Shown piece by piece: positions 42,838 to 51,067 of a DNA stretch of 64,000 nt; the stretch's first letter is position 1, and each line of letters opens with the position of its first letter. The stretch is from Streptomyces chattanoogensis (GTDB lineage: Bacteria; Actinomycetota; Actinomycetes; Streptomycetales; Streptomycetaceae). The position numbers and the translations under genes were made by a program. The stretch is taken from contig NZ_LGKG01000079.1 of NCBI RefSeq assembly GCF_001294335.1, forward strand, positions 62,001 through 126,000. Reading direction: 5' to 3'. The notes beneath the pieces were generated by a model. That model had not been told where the DNA came from and did not search any database. It saw only the letters and a program-made list of their open reading frames with translations.

Positions 42838-44805
42838 GTAGTCCGGGCGCAGCAGGACGTTGTTGTCGTACAGGCAGTACTGCACGGCCAGCAGGGGCAG
42901 CGCCGGGTCGCCGGGGCCCGCCGCCGCGCGCGCCATGTCGAGGACGTCCTCGACGGTGGTGAAGCGGGCGGCGAGCGTGGCGCAGACGTCGTAGGCGGTC
43001 CAGGCAGTGCGGTCGTCCCAGTAGCCGGGCAGGCCGATCGCCGCGAAGACGTCGCGGATGCGGTCGGGCTCGGTGCCGATGAGCAGCTCGACGAGGGCGC
43101 GGGCGACCGGGCCGGCGCCCTCTTCTGGCGGGGGGCTTGCCCGTAGCTGCTTGAGCAGCGTCGTACCGTCGTCCGCTGTGAGGGCGGCGCGGATGGTGCG
43201 TGACACCGCGTCCTCGCCGGCGTGGGCCGGCGTGTGCCGGAGGCTCTCGCACCACTGGGACAGGCGTTCCTCGTCGGTGTGGCGGGTGAGGAACGCCGGC
43301 CAGTCAAGACGGGCCCGGTAGGCGCGGGACAGGAAGGTCTTCTCCACGTAGGCGAAGAACTCGTCCACCGCCCGGGCGCTGCCGAGGGCCTCGACCAATG
43401 CGGTCGGGTAGCTGAAGGTCGGGTGTACCAGGTCGACCTCGTCCAGGAGCCCTTCGGGGCCGACGGAGTACGCCGAGGCCGAGGTGTCGCCGATGAGGCC
43501 GTCGCCCAGGTCGAAGACCCGGGTGGCACGGGTGATGAGCGAGTCGTCGAAGCGCTCGCCCAGGCGCAGCTCGTTGACGATGCGCAAGGTGGTGGAGACG
43601 GTCTCGGGGGTGGCATAGGTGTTTCCCAGGAACATGTCCAGGCGCCGGGGCGGCACCGGCAGGCCGTTCGCGCGGCGGAACGCCTGGTCCTCTTCCAGCC
43701 AGTCGACCTGGGCCTGTACCGCGTGCCGGGCCCGGTAGGGAACGCGTGTCCGCTTGAGGTTCTCGTCGTGGTAGGAGGCGAACTGGTTCCAGCTGGGCTC
43801 GAAGTGCGACTCCAGCAGTGTCCGGATGTCACTCCGCTCCAGCGTGGGGTTGGGCAGCAGGTAGCTGGTCCAGCTCACCGGCTTCTTGCGGCCGTGGTTG
43901 AGTTTCCGCATCCGCGCGGCCATTTCGAACAGCAGCTTGTTGCTGCCGACGTTGATTTCCGAACAGACCAGCCACACACGGGAGACTCCCCGGTCGGCCA
44001 GGAAGGCGATGTCGGCCATCACCACATCGAGGTTGCGGACGCGATGGCGCCGGCCTTTGACCATCGGCTCGGTGCAGAAGTAACAGCGGTAGGGGCAGCC
44101 GCGCTGCACCTCCACCGGGACGTGGACGTCCGCGTGCGGTCCGGTGACGCGCTGCGGACCGTAGAAGTCAAGCAGGTCGCGGAGGACGGCGTCGGTGTAC
44201 TCGGTGTGGTCCGGGGGTGGCAGGAAGACCCGAGCGTTGAGCGTGTAGCCGTTGCCGGAACGGTGGGCGAGGTTGGCGATCTGCGCCACCTTGCGGTGTG
44301 CCAGCACATCGTCCAGGCGCTCCAGCACCTCGTCCGCCTCGCCGGTCACTCCGAAGTCGGGCTGGAGCCGGTCGAGCAGATCCGGGGTGCGGGTGGTGAA
44401 GCCGAAGCCACCCACCATTATCGGACACTCCGTCAACTCCCTTAGTAGGGAGATGAGTTGCTGGGTGTCGTGGAACGGCCAGTAGCTGTTTCTGCGCACC
44501 GGTGGGGCGCCCGGAAGGTCGTGGTCGGCGTAGTTCCAGATGAAGATGGAGTCCAGCTGGCGCAGGTGGATGCCGATGAGCCGGGGGTTGGTGCGGTTCA
44601 GGGCTTCGCGCAGCGTCGTACGCCACGATGCCTTGGGAGTGTGCAGCAGGTCGAGGCGGGCGGTGGTGAGGCCATGGCGGGCGGCCACCGCAGAGACCTG
44701 TACGAAGGCGTAGGGATAGATGGGCAGCGCCGGGTAGTTGGAGGCGCTGAGGAGAAGGATGTCCGCGCCCTGTTGCGCCGGGGCGGTCGTGTCGTCGACC
44801 GGCAT
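42814..44805 (-). CDS. Cobalamin-type radical SAM enzyme
   Basis: The 663-residue protein has an N-terminal Rossmann domain resembling the B12-binding fold (ILLLSASNYPALPIYPYAFV, CPIMVGGFGFTTRTPDLL). A radical SAM domain follows, with Cys237, Cys241 and Cys244 in RGCPYRCYFCTEP, and then a long C-terminal part of over 300 residues without recognised motif. Class B relatives perform methylations or rearrangements at unactivated carbons; a B12-binding DxHxxG motif is not obvious here, so cobalamin use is uncertain. The start at 44805 (MPVDDTTAP) is chosen because longer extensions lack homology. It converges on the amidinotransferase. Confidence 0.85.
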   Translation of the reverse strand: MPVDDTTAPAQQGADILLLSASNYPALPIYPYAFVQVSAVAARHGLTTARLDLLHTPKASWRTTLREALNRTNPRLIGIHLRQLDSIFIWNYADHDLPGAPPVRRNSYWPFHDTQQLISLLRELTECPIMVGGFGFTTRTPDLLDRLQPDFGVTGEADEVLERLDDVLAHRKVAQIANLAHRSGNGYTLNARVFLPPPDHTEYTDAVLRDLLDFYGPQRVTGPHADVHVPVEVQRGCPYRCYFCTEPMVKGRRHRVRNLDVVMADIAFLADRGVSRVWLVCSEINVGSNKLLFEMAARMRKLNHGRKKPVSWTSYLLPNPTLERSDIRTLLESHFEPSWNQFASYHDENLKRTRVPYRARHAVQAQVDWLEEDQAFRRANGLPVPPRRLDMFLGNTYATPETVSTTLRIVNELRLGERFDDSLITRATRVFDLGDGLIGDTSASAYSVGPEGLLDEVDLVHPTFSYPTALVEALGSARAVDEFFAYVEKTFLSRAYRARLDWPAFLTRHTDEERLSQWCESLRHTPAHAGEDAVSRTIRAALTADDGTTLLKQLRASPPPEEGAGPVARALVELLIGTEPDRIRDVFAAIGLPGYWDDRTAWTAYDVCATLAARFTTVEDVLDMARAAAGPGDPALPLLAVQYCLYDNNVLLRPDYSRLLFRV

Positions 44806-45061
44806 GCGAGGAATGGTGACAGATCGGCGGTCACCACACCAGAAGACCGCTACGTCGGGTGTCCGAATCGCCGCGTTCGGTTGCGTGCACCCTTGAACCG
44901 GACATGGGCGAACCGAAGAATGGGACACCGCGCTGCCGCCGTCTGCCTGAACTCCGTGGACGGCTTTCCGAGTCCGCGTCTTACCGCCTTCCGCCATCGC
45001 CGCAGGTCTCCGTTGCCGAAGGATGCCGCGATGGCCCTTACCCATGGGGAGGAGTGGGCCT

Positions 45062-46192
45062 GTGAACGCCCCCGTGCTGTCCGCAGACTCCCATGTCGTC
45101 GAACCAGTGCGACTGTGGACCGAGGGGCTGGAGCGTCGATACCTCGACCGCGCCCCCAGGGTCTCCTGGGACACCGAGCGACGTGGTTGGTACTTCACCT
45201 GCGACGACCTGCGACCGGCCCTGGTCAACACCCTCTATGCCACCGACACCACGCCCGAGGACTTCGTGAACGCGGAGGCCGTCGTCGAGGCGGCCCGCGC
45301 CGGTGGCAGCGATCCGGCCGCACGGCTGAAGGACATGGCGCTGGACGGCGTGGCCGGGGAGGTGCTGTACCCCAGCCTGGGCCTGCACCTCTTCTGGCTC
45401 GCCGACCCAGACTTCCAACGCGCCTGCTTCCGGGCCTACAACGACTGGCTCGCCGACTACGTCCGTTACGCGCCGGAACGGTTGGCCGGCCTCGGACTGA
45501 TCTCCCTCTGGGACACGGAGGAAGCCGTCCGGGAGCTGCGCCGCTGCCGCGATCTCGGCCTCAAGGGCGCAGCCATCTGGGCCTCCGCCCCCGCCGAGCG
45601 GGACTTGGCCGGTCCCGCCAACGACCCCTTCTGGCAGGCGGCGCAGGAGCTGGGCATGCCCGTCTCCATGCACTGCCTCACCGGCTACCGCGACAGTCCC
45701 CGGCTCTTCGACTACCGCACCCCGATGGGCCGCATCCAGCGCAACATGGCCTACACCGAGGAACTCCAGCACACGCTGACCGACCTGATCTTCTCCGGCG
45801 TCCTTGAGCGCTTCCCCGGCCTCGACATCGTCCTGGCCGAGAACGACATCGGCTGGATCGCCTACCACCTGCTGCACGCCGACCGGGTCCACGACAAGCT
45901 CGGCCCGGCGCTGGGCACCGACCTCACCATGCCGCCGAGCGACTACTTCCGCCGCCAGATCCATGCCACCTTCACCGAGGACGAGGTGGGCGTACTGACC
46001 ATGCGTCTGCTCGGATCGGGCAACTTCCTCTGGGGCAGCGACTATCCGCACTACGAGGGCAGTTGGCCGAACTCCAGGGAAGTGCTGGGGCGCTGCCTGG
46101 CGGACGCCGACCAAGCAGCCCGGGAGCAGGTGACCTCGGGCAACTGCGCGCGCCTGTACGGATTCGATCTCGCGACACTGACCACCGAGTGA
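45062..46192 (+). CDS. Amidohydrolase-2 (COG2159) family TIM-barrel enzyme
   Basis: The 376-residue protein begins VNAPVLSADSHVVEPVRLW, whose Asp-x-His replaces the HxH of classical amidohydrolases. It has a metal-ligand His in MPVSMHCLTGY, a further His/Glu region FPGLDIVLAENDIGWIAY and the catalytic Asp in FLWGSDYPHYEGSWP. The family includes hydrolases and non-oxidative decarboxylases such as ACMSD. The GTG at 45062 is set by GGGGAGGAG seven bases upstream. It opens a five-gene rightward operon (through 50244). Confidence 0.88.
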   Translation: MNAPVLSADSHVVEPVRLWTEGLERRYLDRAPRVSWDTERRGWYFTCDDLRPALVNTLYATDTTPEDFVNAEAVVEAARAGGSDPAARLKDMALDGVAGEVLYPSLGLHLFWLADPDFQRACFRAYNDWLADYVRYAPERLAGLGLISLWDTEEAVRELRRCRDLGLKGAAIWASAPAERDLAGPANDPFWQAAQELGMPVSMHCLTGYRDSPRLFDYRTPMGRIQRNMAYTEELQHTLTDLIFSGVLERFPGLDIVLAENDIGWIAYHLLHADRVHDKLGPALGTDLTMPPSDYFRRQIHATFTEDEVGVLTMRLLGSGNFLWGSDYPHYEGSWPNSREVLGRCLADADQAAREQVTSGNCARLYGFDLATLTTE

Positions 46193-46203
46193 AGGAGACC
46201 CGC

Positions 46204-47463
46204 ATGGCGGAGCCGACCACGCACCCGTGGTACCGCTTCATCGACGACGACATCGAGCGCAGAACCCGGGCGGGCGTCGGCTTCACCAACCTCATCTCCC
46301 CACGCCCCTACGCGCTGGATCCCGAAACCTTCCAGGGCTTTGTCGACCGCAACGCGCTGATCCGCGAATTCCAGCGGATCACCCGCGATGTTTTCCTGGC
46401 CAGTCTGCACGGCGAGGCCGACCCCGCCATCGCCGATACCGTACTGGCCGGACAGCCGCCGGAACGCGGTCGCGAGTACCACCTGAAACTGACGGAGCGC
46501 CACCTTGCCCTGCCGCTCTACTTCCGCACCGACGAGCCCGCCCCCGGGGCGATCGCGGAGGTGCAGTGTCCGGCCTCCGGCTGGGAGATCGCGGATCAGG
46601 CGCACGCCCTCTACCGGGCCTTCCCCGACGACTTCGACCCCGTGGAACGGACCTTCGACCCACTCATCGACAACCTCGCAGCCTCCCTGCGCGCCCGGTT
46701 CGGCGACGGCCTCGTCATCCACCACCTGACCGGCAACGCCTCCCGGCCGCACGGCGTCCACTACACCGTCCAGCGACTGCGCGAGGCCGGCATCCGGCAC
46801 TTCGCCTGGGACGCCGTTCACTGGAAGGACTGCGGGTTCGTCCGCGCCCACGAGTTCTACGACCTCAGGTACAACGGCTTCTTCGACCAGTGGATGGAGG
46901 CGTGCGAGAACGGTGAGCTCTTCTTCGACCATCCGCCCACGCCGCTCTACGACGCCAAGGTGACCATGGCCTGGCCGTTCTGGGCGAAGGCACGGGAGTA
47001 CTACCCCGACGAGATCCGCGGGATCTTCCCGCACACCGAGATCATCACGCCCGAAGGCTTTCACCTGCCCGACGGCACATGGATGACCCTGGACGAGTAC
47101 TGCCGGCTGGGCCAAGGCAGGCGCCGCTACTACGTGAAGTTCGGCAGCCACCATCCAACGCTGAACTGGGGCAGTCGCGCCGTCTACCACACCGGCAGCT
47201 TCTCCGGCCCGGCGCTGCGCGCACTCTTCGACCGCATCTGCGACGACACCGCGGCGGGCCACCTCTGGGTCGCCCAGGACGCGCGCCTGCTGGCGGAGCC
47301 CGCCACCGCCGTGTCCCGGAGCGGGGAGGACGTGAAGTTCGACGGCTACACCAAGCTGAGCGCCTTCTACACCCCCGAGGGCCTGGCCGGCGTGATGGCC
47401 ATGCAGGAACGCGCGCGCAAGGTACACGGCTCACTGAACACCGTGGTGAGCGCCGCCTACTGA
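46204..47463 (+). CDS. Unfamiliar 419-aa protein, possibly ATP-grasp-like ligase
   Basis: No firm family was recognised. The blocks AIAEVQCPASGWEIADQAHA, RRYYVKFGSHHPTLNWGSRA and HLWVAQDARLL are in the order and spacing reminiscent of circularly permuted ATP-grasp enzymes (substrate/Mg site, Lys-containing strand, then VxQE-like adenine hinge). If so, it would ligate a carboxylate to an amine or peptide using ATP. This is an inference from pattern memory and may be wrong. It is soluble. It starts 11 bases after the amidohydrolase with GAAGGAG before the ATG. Confidence 0.5.
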   Translation: MAEPTTHPWYRFIDDDIERRTRAGVGFTNLISPRPYALDPETFQGFVDRNALIREFQRITRDVFLASLHGEADPAIADTVLAGQPPERGREYHLKLTERHLALPLYFRTDEPAPGAIAEVQCPASGWEIADQAHALYRAFPDDFDPVERTFDPLIDNLAASLRARFGDGLVIHHLTGNASRPHGVHYTVQRLREAGIRHFAWDAVHWKDCGFVRAHEFYDLRYNGFFDQWMEACENGELFFDHPPTPLYDAKVTMAWPFWAKAREYYPDEIRGIFPHTEIITPEGFHLPDGTWMTLDEYCRLGQGRRRYYVKFGSHHPTLNWGSRAVYHTGSFSGPALRALFDRICDDTAAGHLWVAQDARLLAEPATAVSRSGEDVKFDGYTKLSAFYTPEGLAGVMAMQERARKVHGSLNTVVSAAY

Positions 47464-47491
47464 GCGGAACACCCCACGTAGGAGGTCGGTG

Positions 47492-48355
47492 GTGAGGAAC
47501 AGCGGCTCGGATCGGTTCCGGCTCACCGGACAGATCCACCCCGTCGACTACTTCCGTTTCGTCGAACGGGACGAGATGGACTGGCAGGTGTGGACGGACG
47601 TCCTCCGCGGAAGGGTCGCCGGCGCGGTCTTCCGCGGGATACTGCCACCGGACGTCTGCGAGCGCATCCGGCGGAACTTCTGGAGCAGCCCGATGCTCCG
47701 GACCAAGGAGCACAGCACTCGGGACGCGGACTACTCGTGCGGCCATCACCTCTTCTCCGCCCCCAGCCTTGACTGGTACCTCGACGAGGCGGACCGCGCG
47801 CGTCCGGTCCTGGAGGCGCTCTGCGGCGGCCCGGGCCGGACTCCGCTCTCGCTGCTGGACGAGTACCGCCGCTACCTCGCGAACCAGGGCATCCGGCTCC
47901 GCGTCGCGGAACACCAGGGCCGGCGAGCCGCCCCGTTCCGGCTGCGCTCCCGCGGGGACGACGACACACTGGTGCTCTCTCCGCACGACGATGCCGAGGC
48001 CATCCGCCACGCACACCACATCGAGGGGTGCGAGGTCCAGCGGGTGAGCCGCCTGTGCAATGCGCTGATGTGCGTGGAGAACGACTCCGGTGGCGAGCTG
48101 CTCTACTGGAACATCTCACCCGACCGCGAGAGCCGCGACGCGCTCGGCATGTCCACCGACAGCTACGGGTACCCGATCGCATCGCTCTCCGGAATCGAGC
48201 AGCTCACCGTCCCCGTCCATGCCGGGGACGTCTACCTCTTCGACACCGCGAACGTGCACGCCGTGGCGCCCTGCGGCGGCGGCCGGATCTTCCGCACCAC
48301 CGTCAATCTGCTGACGGGCGAGCTCGACGAAGAGACGACCGTGTACTGGTCCTGA
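47492..48355 (+). CDS. Fe(II)/2OG-type oxygenase (prolyl-hydroxylase fold)
   Basis: The 287-residue protein has a likely jelly-roll core. The first metal pair is probably His165-Asp167 in VLSPHDDAEA, followed by MCVENDSGGELLYWN (typical GGEL strand), and the distal His256 lies in AGDVYLFDTANVHAVAP, with Arg268 in RIFRTTVNL for 2OG. An alternative first pair is His176/Glu178. Hydroxylation, desaturation or halogenation are all possible; the Asp argues against a halogenase. The start is the second of two adjacent GTGs, 6 bases after GGAGG. It is third in the amidohydrolase operon. Confidence 0.7.
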   Translation: MRNSGSDRFRLTGQIHPVDYFRFVERDEMDWQVWTDVLRGRVAGAVFRGILPPDVCERIRRNFWSSPMLRTKEHSTRDADYSCGHHLFSAPSLDWYLDEADRARPVLEALCGGPGRTPLSLLDEYRRYLANQGIRLRVAEHQGRRAAPFRLRSRGDDDTLVLSPHDDAEAIRHAHHIEGCEVQRVSRLCNALMCVENDSGGELLYWNISPDRESRDALGMSTDSYGYPIASLSGIEQLTVPVHAGDVYLFDTANVHAVAPCGGGRIFRTTVNLLTGELDEETTVYWS

Positions 48356-48377
48356 CCGATCGGGGGGAAGGAACGGC

Positions 48378-49352
48378 ATGACAACAGCCACCGAGAACGT
48401 CGTGGGGATCGAGATACGACGCCTCGCGGGACACATCGGCGCCGAGATCGCGGGGGTGGACCTCTCCGCACCGATACCCGACGCCGTCATGGCCGGGATC
48501 CGTGCGGCACTGCTCAGACACAAGGTGATCTTTTTCCGCGGCCAGCGACTGGGCCACGCCGAGCACGTCGCGTTCGGGCGGCGCTTCGGGACGCTGACCC
48601 GGCGCCCGGGCCGCAAGCACGGCGTGCATCCCGAGGGGTACCCGGAGGTCCTGACCGTCGACCCGGATGCCGAGGACACCCGCTACGGCCGCCGCTTCGA
48701 GGAGCGGCTGCGGCCCAAGGCACTGCGCCACGATTCGGGCTGGCACGTGGACCTGGCCGCAGCCGTCAACCCGCCGGCCCTCTCCGTACTCCGCTCGGAG
48801 GTGGTCACCGAATACGGCGGCGACACCCAGTGGACCAACCTGGTCGCGGCGTACCAGGGACTCTCCGGCCCACTGCAGGCACTGATCGGCGGACTGCGCG
48901 CGGAACACACCCTCTACGCCGCCTGCGAGCTGCTGCTTTCCGACGAGGAGGACGTGGAGGTCATCCGGCGGCTCACCGAGGACACCCTGCTCTCCGTGCA
49001 CCCTGTGGTGCGCGTCCACCCCGAGACCGGCGAGAAGGCACTGTTCACACCGCCCGCCTCGGTGGCCCGCCTTCTCGGGCTGCTTCCCTGGGAGAGCCGC
49101 CACCTGCTGGAGCTCCTCTACGAGCACATCGGGCGCCCGGAGTACACCGTCCGCTGGCGCTGGGCGGTCGGCGACGTCGCTGTCTGGGACAACCGCGCAG
49201 TCGCTCACCTTCAGCCGGCCGACCTGGACCACACCGACTACCGCCGCACTCTCTACCGGGTAACCGTCCTGGGCGATCGCCCGGTCGGCCCGGACGGCTT
49301 CACCTCCGAGGCCATCCGCGGCGAGCCGCTCACGGCCTGCACCGACTCCTGA
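48378..49352 (+). CDS. TauD/TfdA-family Fe(II)/2OG dioxygenase (paralog 2)
   Basis: The 324-residue TauD-fold enzyme has His123 and Asp125 in GWHVDLA and a distal His in WDNRAVAHLQPAD, plus the 2OG Arg in YRRTLYRV. It is strongly similar over its length to the dioxygenase at 35785-36789, indicating duplication within the locus or recruitment of related enzymes for two oxidation steps. It starts 22 bases after the preceding oxygenase with GGGGGGAAGGAA upstream, fourth in the operon. The substrate is unknown. Confidence 0.9.
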   Translation: MTTATENVVGIEIRRLAGHIGAEIAGVDLSAPIPDAVMAGIRAALLRHKVIFFRGQRLGHAEHVAFGRRFGTLTRRPGRKHGVHPEGYPEVLTVDPDAEDTRYGRRFEERLRPKALRHDSGWHVDLAAAVNPPALSVLRSEVVTEYGGDTQWTNLVAAYQGLSGPLQALIGGLRAEHTLYAACELLLSDEEDVEVIRRLTEDTLLSVHPVVRVHPETGEKALFTPPASVARLLGLLPWESRHLLELLYEHIGRPEYTVRWRWAVGDVAVWDNRAVAHLQPADLDHTDYRRTLYRVTVLGDRPVGPDGFTSEAIRGEPLTACTDS

Positions 49353-49404
49353 CCCACAACTCCCAATACTCCTGATACTCCTGGATGAGAAGGGGCGAGA
49401 CGCC

Positions 49405-50244
49405 ATGCCCGGCAAACGCGGCGTGTACTTCGTGGCCAACGACCGCGTGGTGGAACTGGTCACCGCGTTCCTCAACAGCTTCCGCCGCACCAACCCCGAC
49501 ATCCCGCTTCGGCTGATTCCCTTCGACGGTGAATACGGTCGGATCGCCGCCCTGGGGGAGCGGTACGGATTCACGGTATGGGAGGACGAACAACTGCTGG
49601 CGCGTTGTGACGAGCTCAGCCTGTCCTTCCACGAGCGCCGGAAAGGACACTTCAGAAAACTCGCGGCATGGGAGGGCGAGTTCGACGAATTCGTCTACAT
49701 CGACAGCGACACGGCCGTCCTGCGGAACGTCGACTTCGTCTTCGACTACCTCGCGGACTACGGATTTGTGACCGCTACGTCCAACCTTCCAGGACGTGCC
49801 TGGAAGGAGACCATCAAGCAGGCGGCAAAACTGACACGGGAGCAGTACGAGTACGCTGCCAACACCGGCTTTGTGACCTCCCGAAAAGGGGCGCTCACAC
49901 TGGCCGGAATCACCGCTGCCCTCCCGGGGGCCCGCGAGCTCGCGCCGCATATGAAACTCGGGTATGAACAACCGTTCCTGAACTACCTCATCGTCACGTC
50001 GGGCCTGCCGTACACCAGCCTGCACCACTTGCGCACCACTACCGGCGACCAGACCATCCCGGCCGAGGTCTTCGCCTGGACGCCGGGCGTCCAGGCGAAG
50101 GACGGCGAGATTGTGCACCCCGCCTCACCCCCGGCACTTACGGTCCACTGGACCGAGCCGGTCAAACCGACCCAGGCCGACCCGTCGGAGGTCCCGCTGT
50201 ACGACCTGTGGTGCCACTACCGGGATTTGCGCGCCCTCACATAG
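49405..50244 (+). CDS. GT-A-fold glycosyltransferase
   Basis: The 279-residue protein begins KRGVYFVANDRVVELVTAFL and has the GT-A DxD motif in FDEFVYIDSDTAVLRNVDFV (about residues 93-112). GYEQPFLNYLI and LTVHWTEPVK appear later, as in GT8-like nucleotide-sugar transferases. Unlike the GT4 at 38093 it should use a metal ion. It is the last gene of the five-gene rightward operon and converges on a methyltransferase gene with a 28-base overlap. Donor and acceptor are unknown. Confidence 0.8.
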   Translation: MPGKRGVYFVANDRVVELVTAFLNSFRRTNPDIPLRLIPFDGEYGRIAALGERYGFTVWEDEQLLARCDELSLSFHERRKGHFRKLAAWEGEFDEFVYIDSDTAVLRNVDFVFDYLADYGFVTATSNLPGRAWKETIKQAAKLTREQYEYAANTGFVTSRKGALTLAGITAALPGARELAPHMKLGYEQPFLNYLIVTSGLPYTSLHHLRTTTGDQTIPAEVFAWTPGVQAKDGEIVHPASPPALTVHWTEPVKPTQADPSEVPLYDLWCHYRDLRALT

Positions 50245-50954
50245 AGAGACTGCTCATCGTCGTGCCGTGGCGGGAACTCGGGGTGGGCGGCGAGCAGGTC
50301 GCCCTCCTCGATCCGTTCGACGGTGGAGAAGCCGGCCCGGCCGAGGGCCCATGTCAGAAGTTCGAGGTCGAAGAGGTTGCGGTGCCTGCCGCGCGCCTGG
50401 AAGAGGTCGTTGATGAACTGTTGGACGGGGGCGCCGTCGAGGGAGTACTCCGGCCAGCGGCGGCAGCGGTCGTCCTTCAGGGCCTGCCCCCGGTCGGCGG
50501 TGTAGGCGGCACAGGCCTTGGCCAGATCGGGGCAGGAGAGCCAGAGCACGGCGTCGTCCGTGCAGACCCGGTGCAGCTCCCGGAACAACGGGATCAGCTG
50601 CCCGCGCAGTTCCAGGTGTTCGATGACGTGTTGCATCACGACGACCGTGACGGAACCGTCGGGGAACGGAAGTTTACCGGCCGCCAGGTCGATGTCACAT
50701 TCCGAATCGGACACATCGCAGTTGAGCCATCCGGAAACACGCCGCTTACCGCAGCCCAAATGGATTTGGCGAGATCTGGAGGCGTCCCCCGGCCCCCGGC
50801 CCAGACGGTACTTTCCGAGGCGCGCGAGGAGGCGGGCACAGTCATGTTCGATGAAGGAGATGGTGCGGGGATCGAAATCCAGCTGGCGCAACACCGAAGC
50901 AATCATGTGCTTTACCGTGCCTGAAGAATTACGTCCGGTCAACCATGACTTCAT
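50217..50954 (-). CDS. Class I SAM-dependent methyltransferase
   Basis: The 245-residue protein has the SAM motif I variant QIHLGCGKRRVSGWLNCDVS, then KLPFPDGSVTVVVMQHVIEH and ELHRVCTDDAVLWLSCPDL, as in sugar- or polysaccharide-cluster methyltransferases of the Methyltransf_11 type. It probably acts on the glycan or small molecule made in this locus. The start is uncertain: ATG 50954 gives the longest form and ATG 50906 (MIASVLRQ) is possible. It converges on the GT-A gene and is divergent from the oxidoreductase fusion. Confidence 0.8.
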   Translation of the reverse strand: MKSWLTGRNSSGTVKHMIASVLRQLDFDPRTISFIEHDCARLLARLGKYRLGRGPGDASRSRQIHLGCGKRRVSGWLNCDVSDSECDIDLAAGKLPFPDGSVTVVVMQHVIEHLELRGQLIPLFRELHRVCTDDAVLWLSCPDLAKACAAYTADRGQALKDDRCRRWPEYSLDGAPVQQFINDLFQARGRHRNLFDLELLTWALGRAGFSTVERIEEGDLLAAHPEFPPRHDDEQSLYVRARKSR

Positions 50955-51067
50955 GGCGCGAAATTCGGGCGCTCTTTCGCGAACGGGGCTCCTCCCGCTA
51001 GAACTCTGGCCCGTACCGCAGAATCCCCGTGTTGATCGGTGTCACCGCATTCCCCATGGAGGCGTGC

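Noticed and set aside
47492..48355. Fe/2OG halogenase
   Set aside because: Halogenases have Gly or Ala in place of the metal-binding acid; here an Asp or Glu is available, so oxygenation is more likely.
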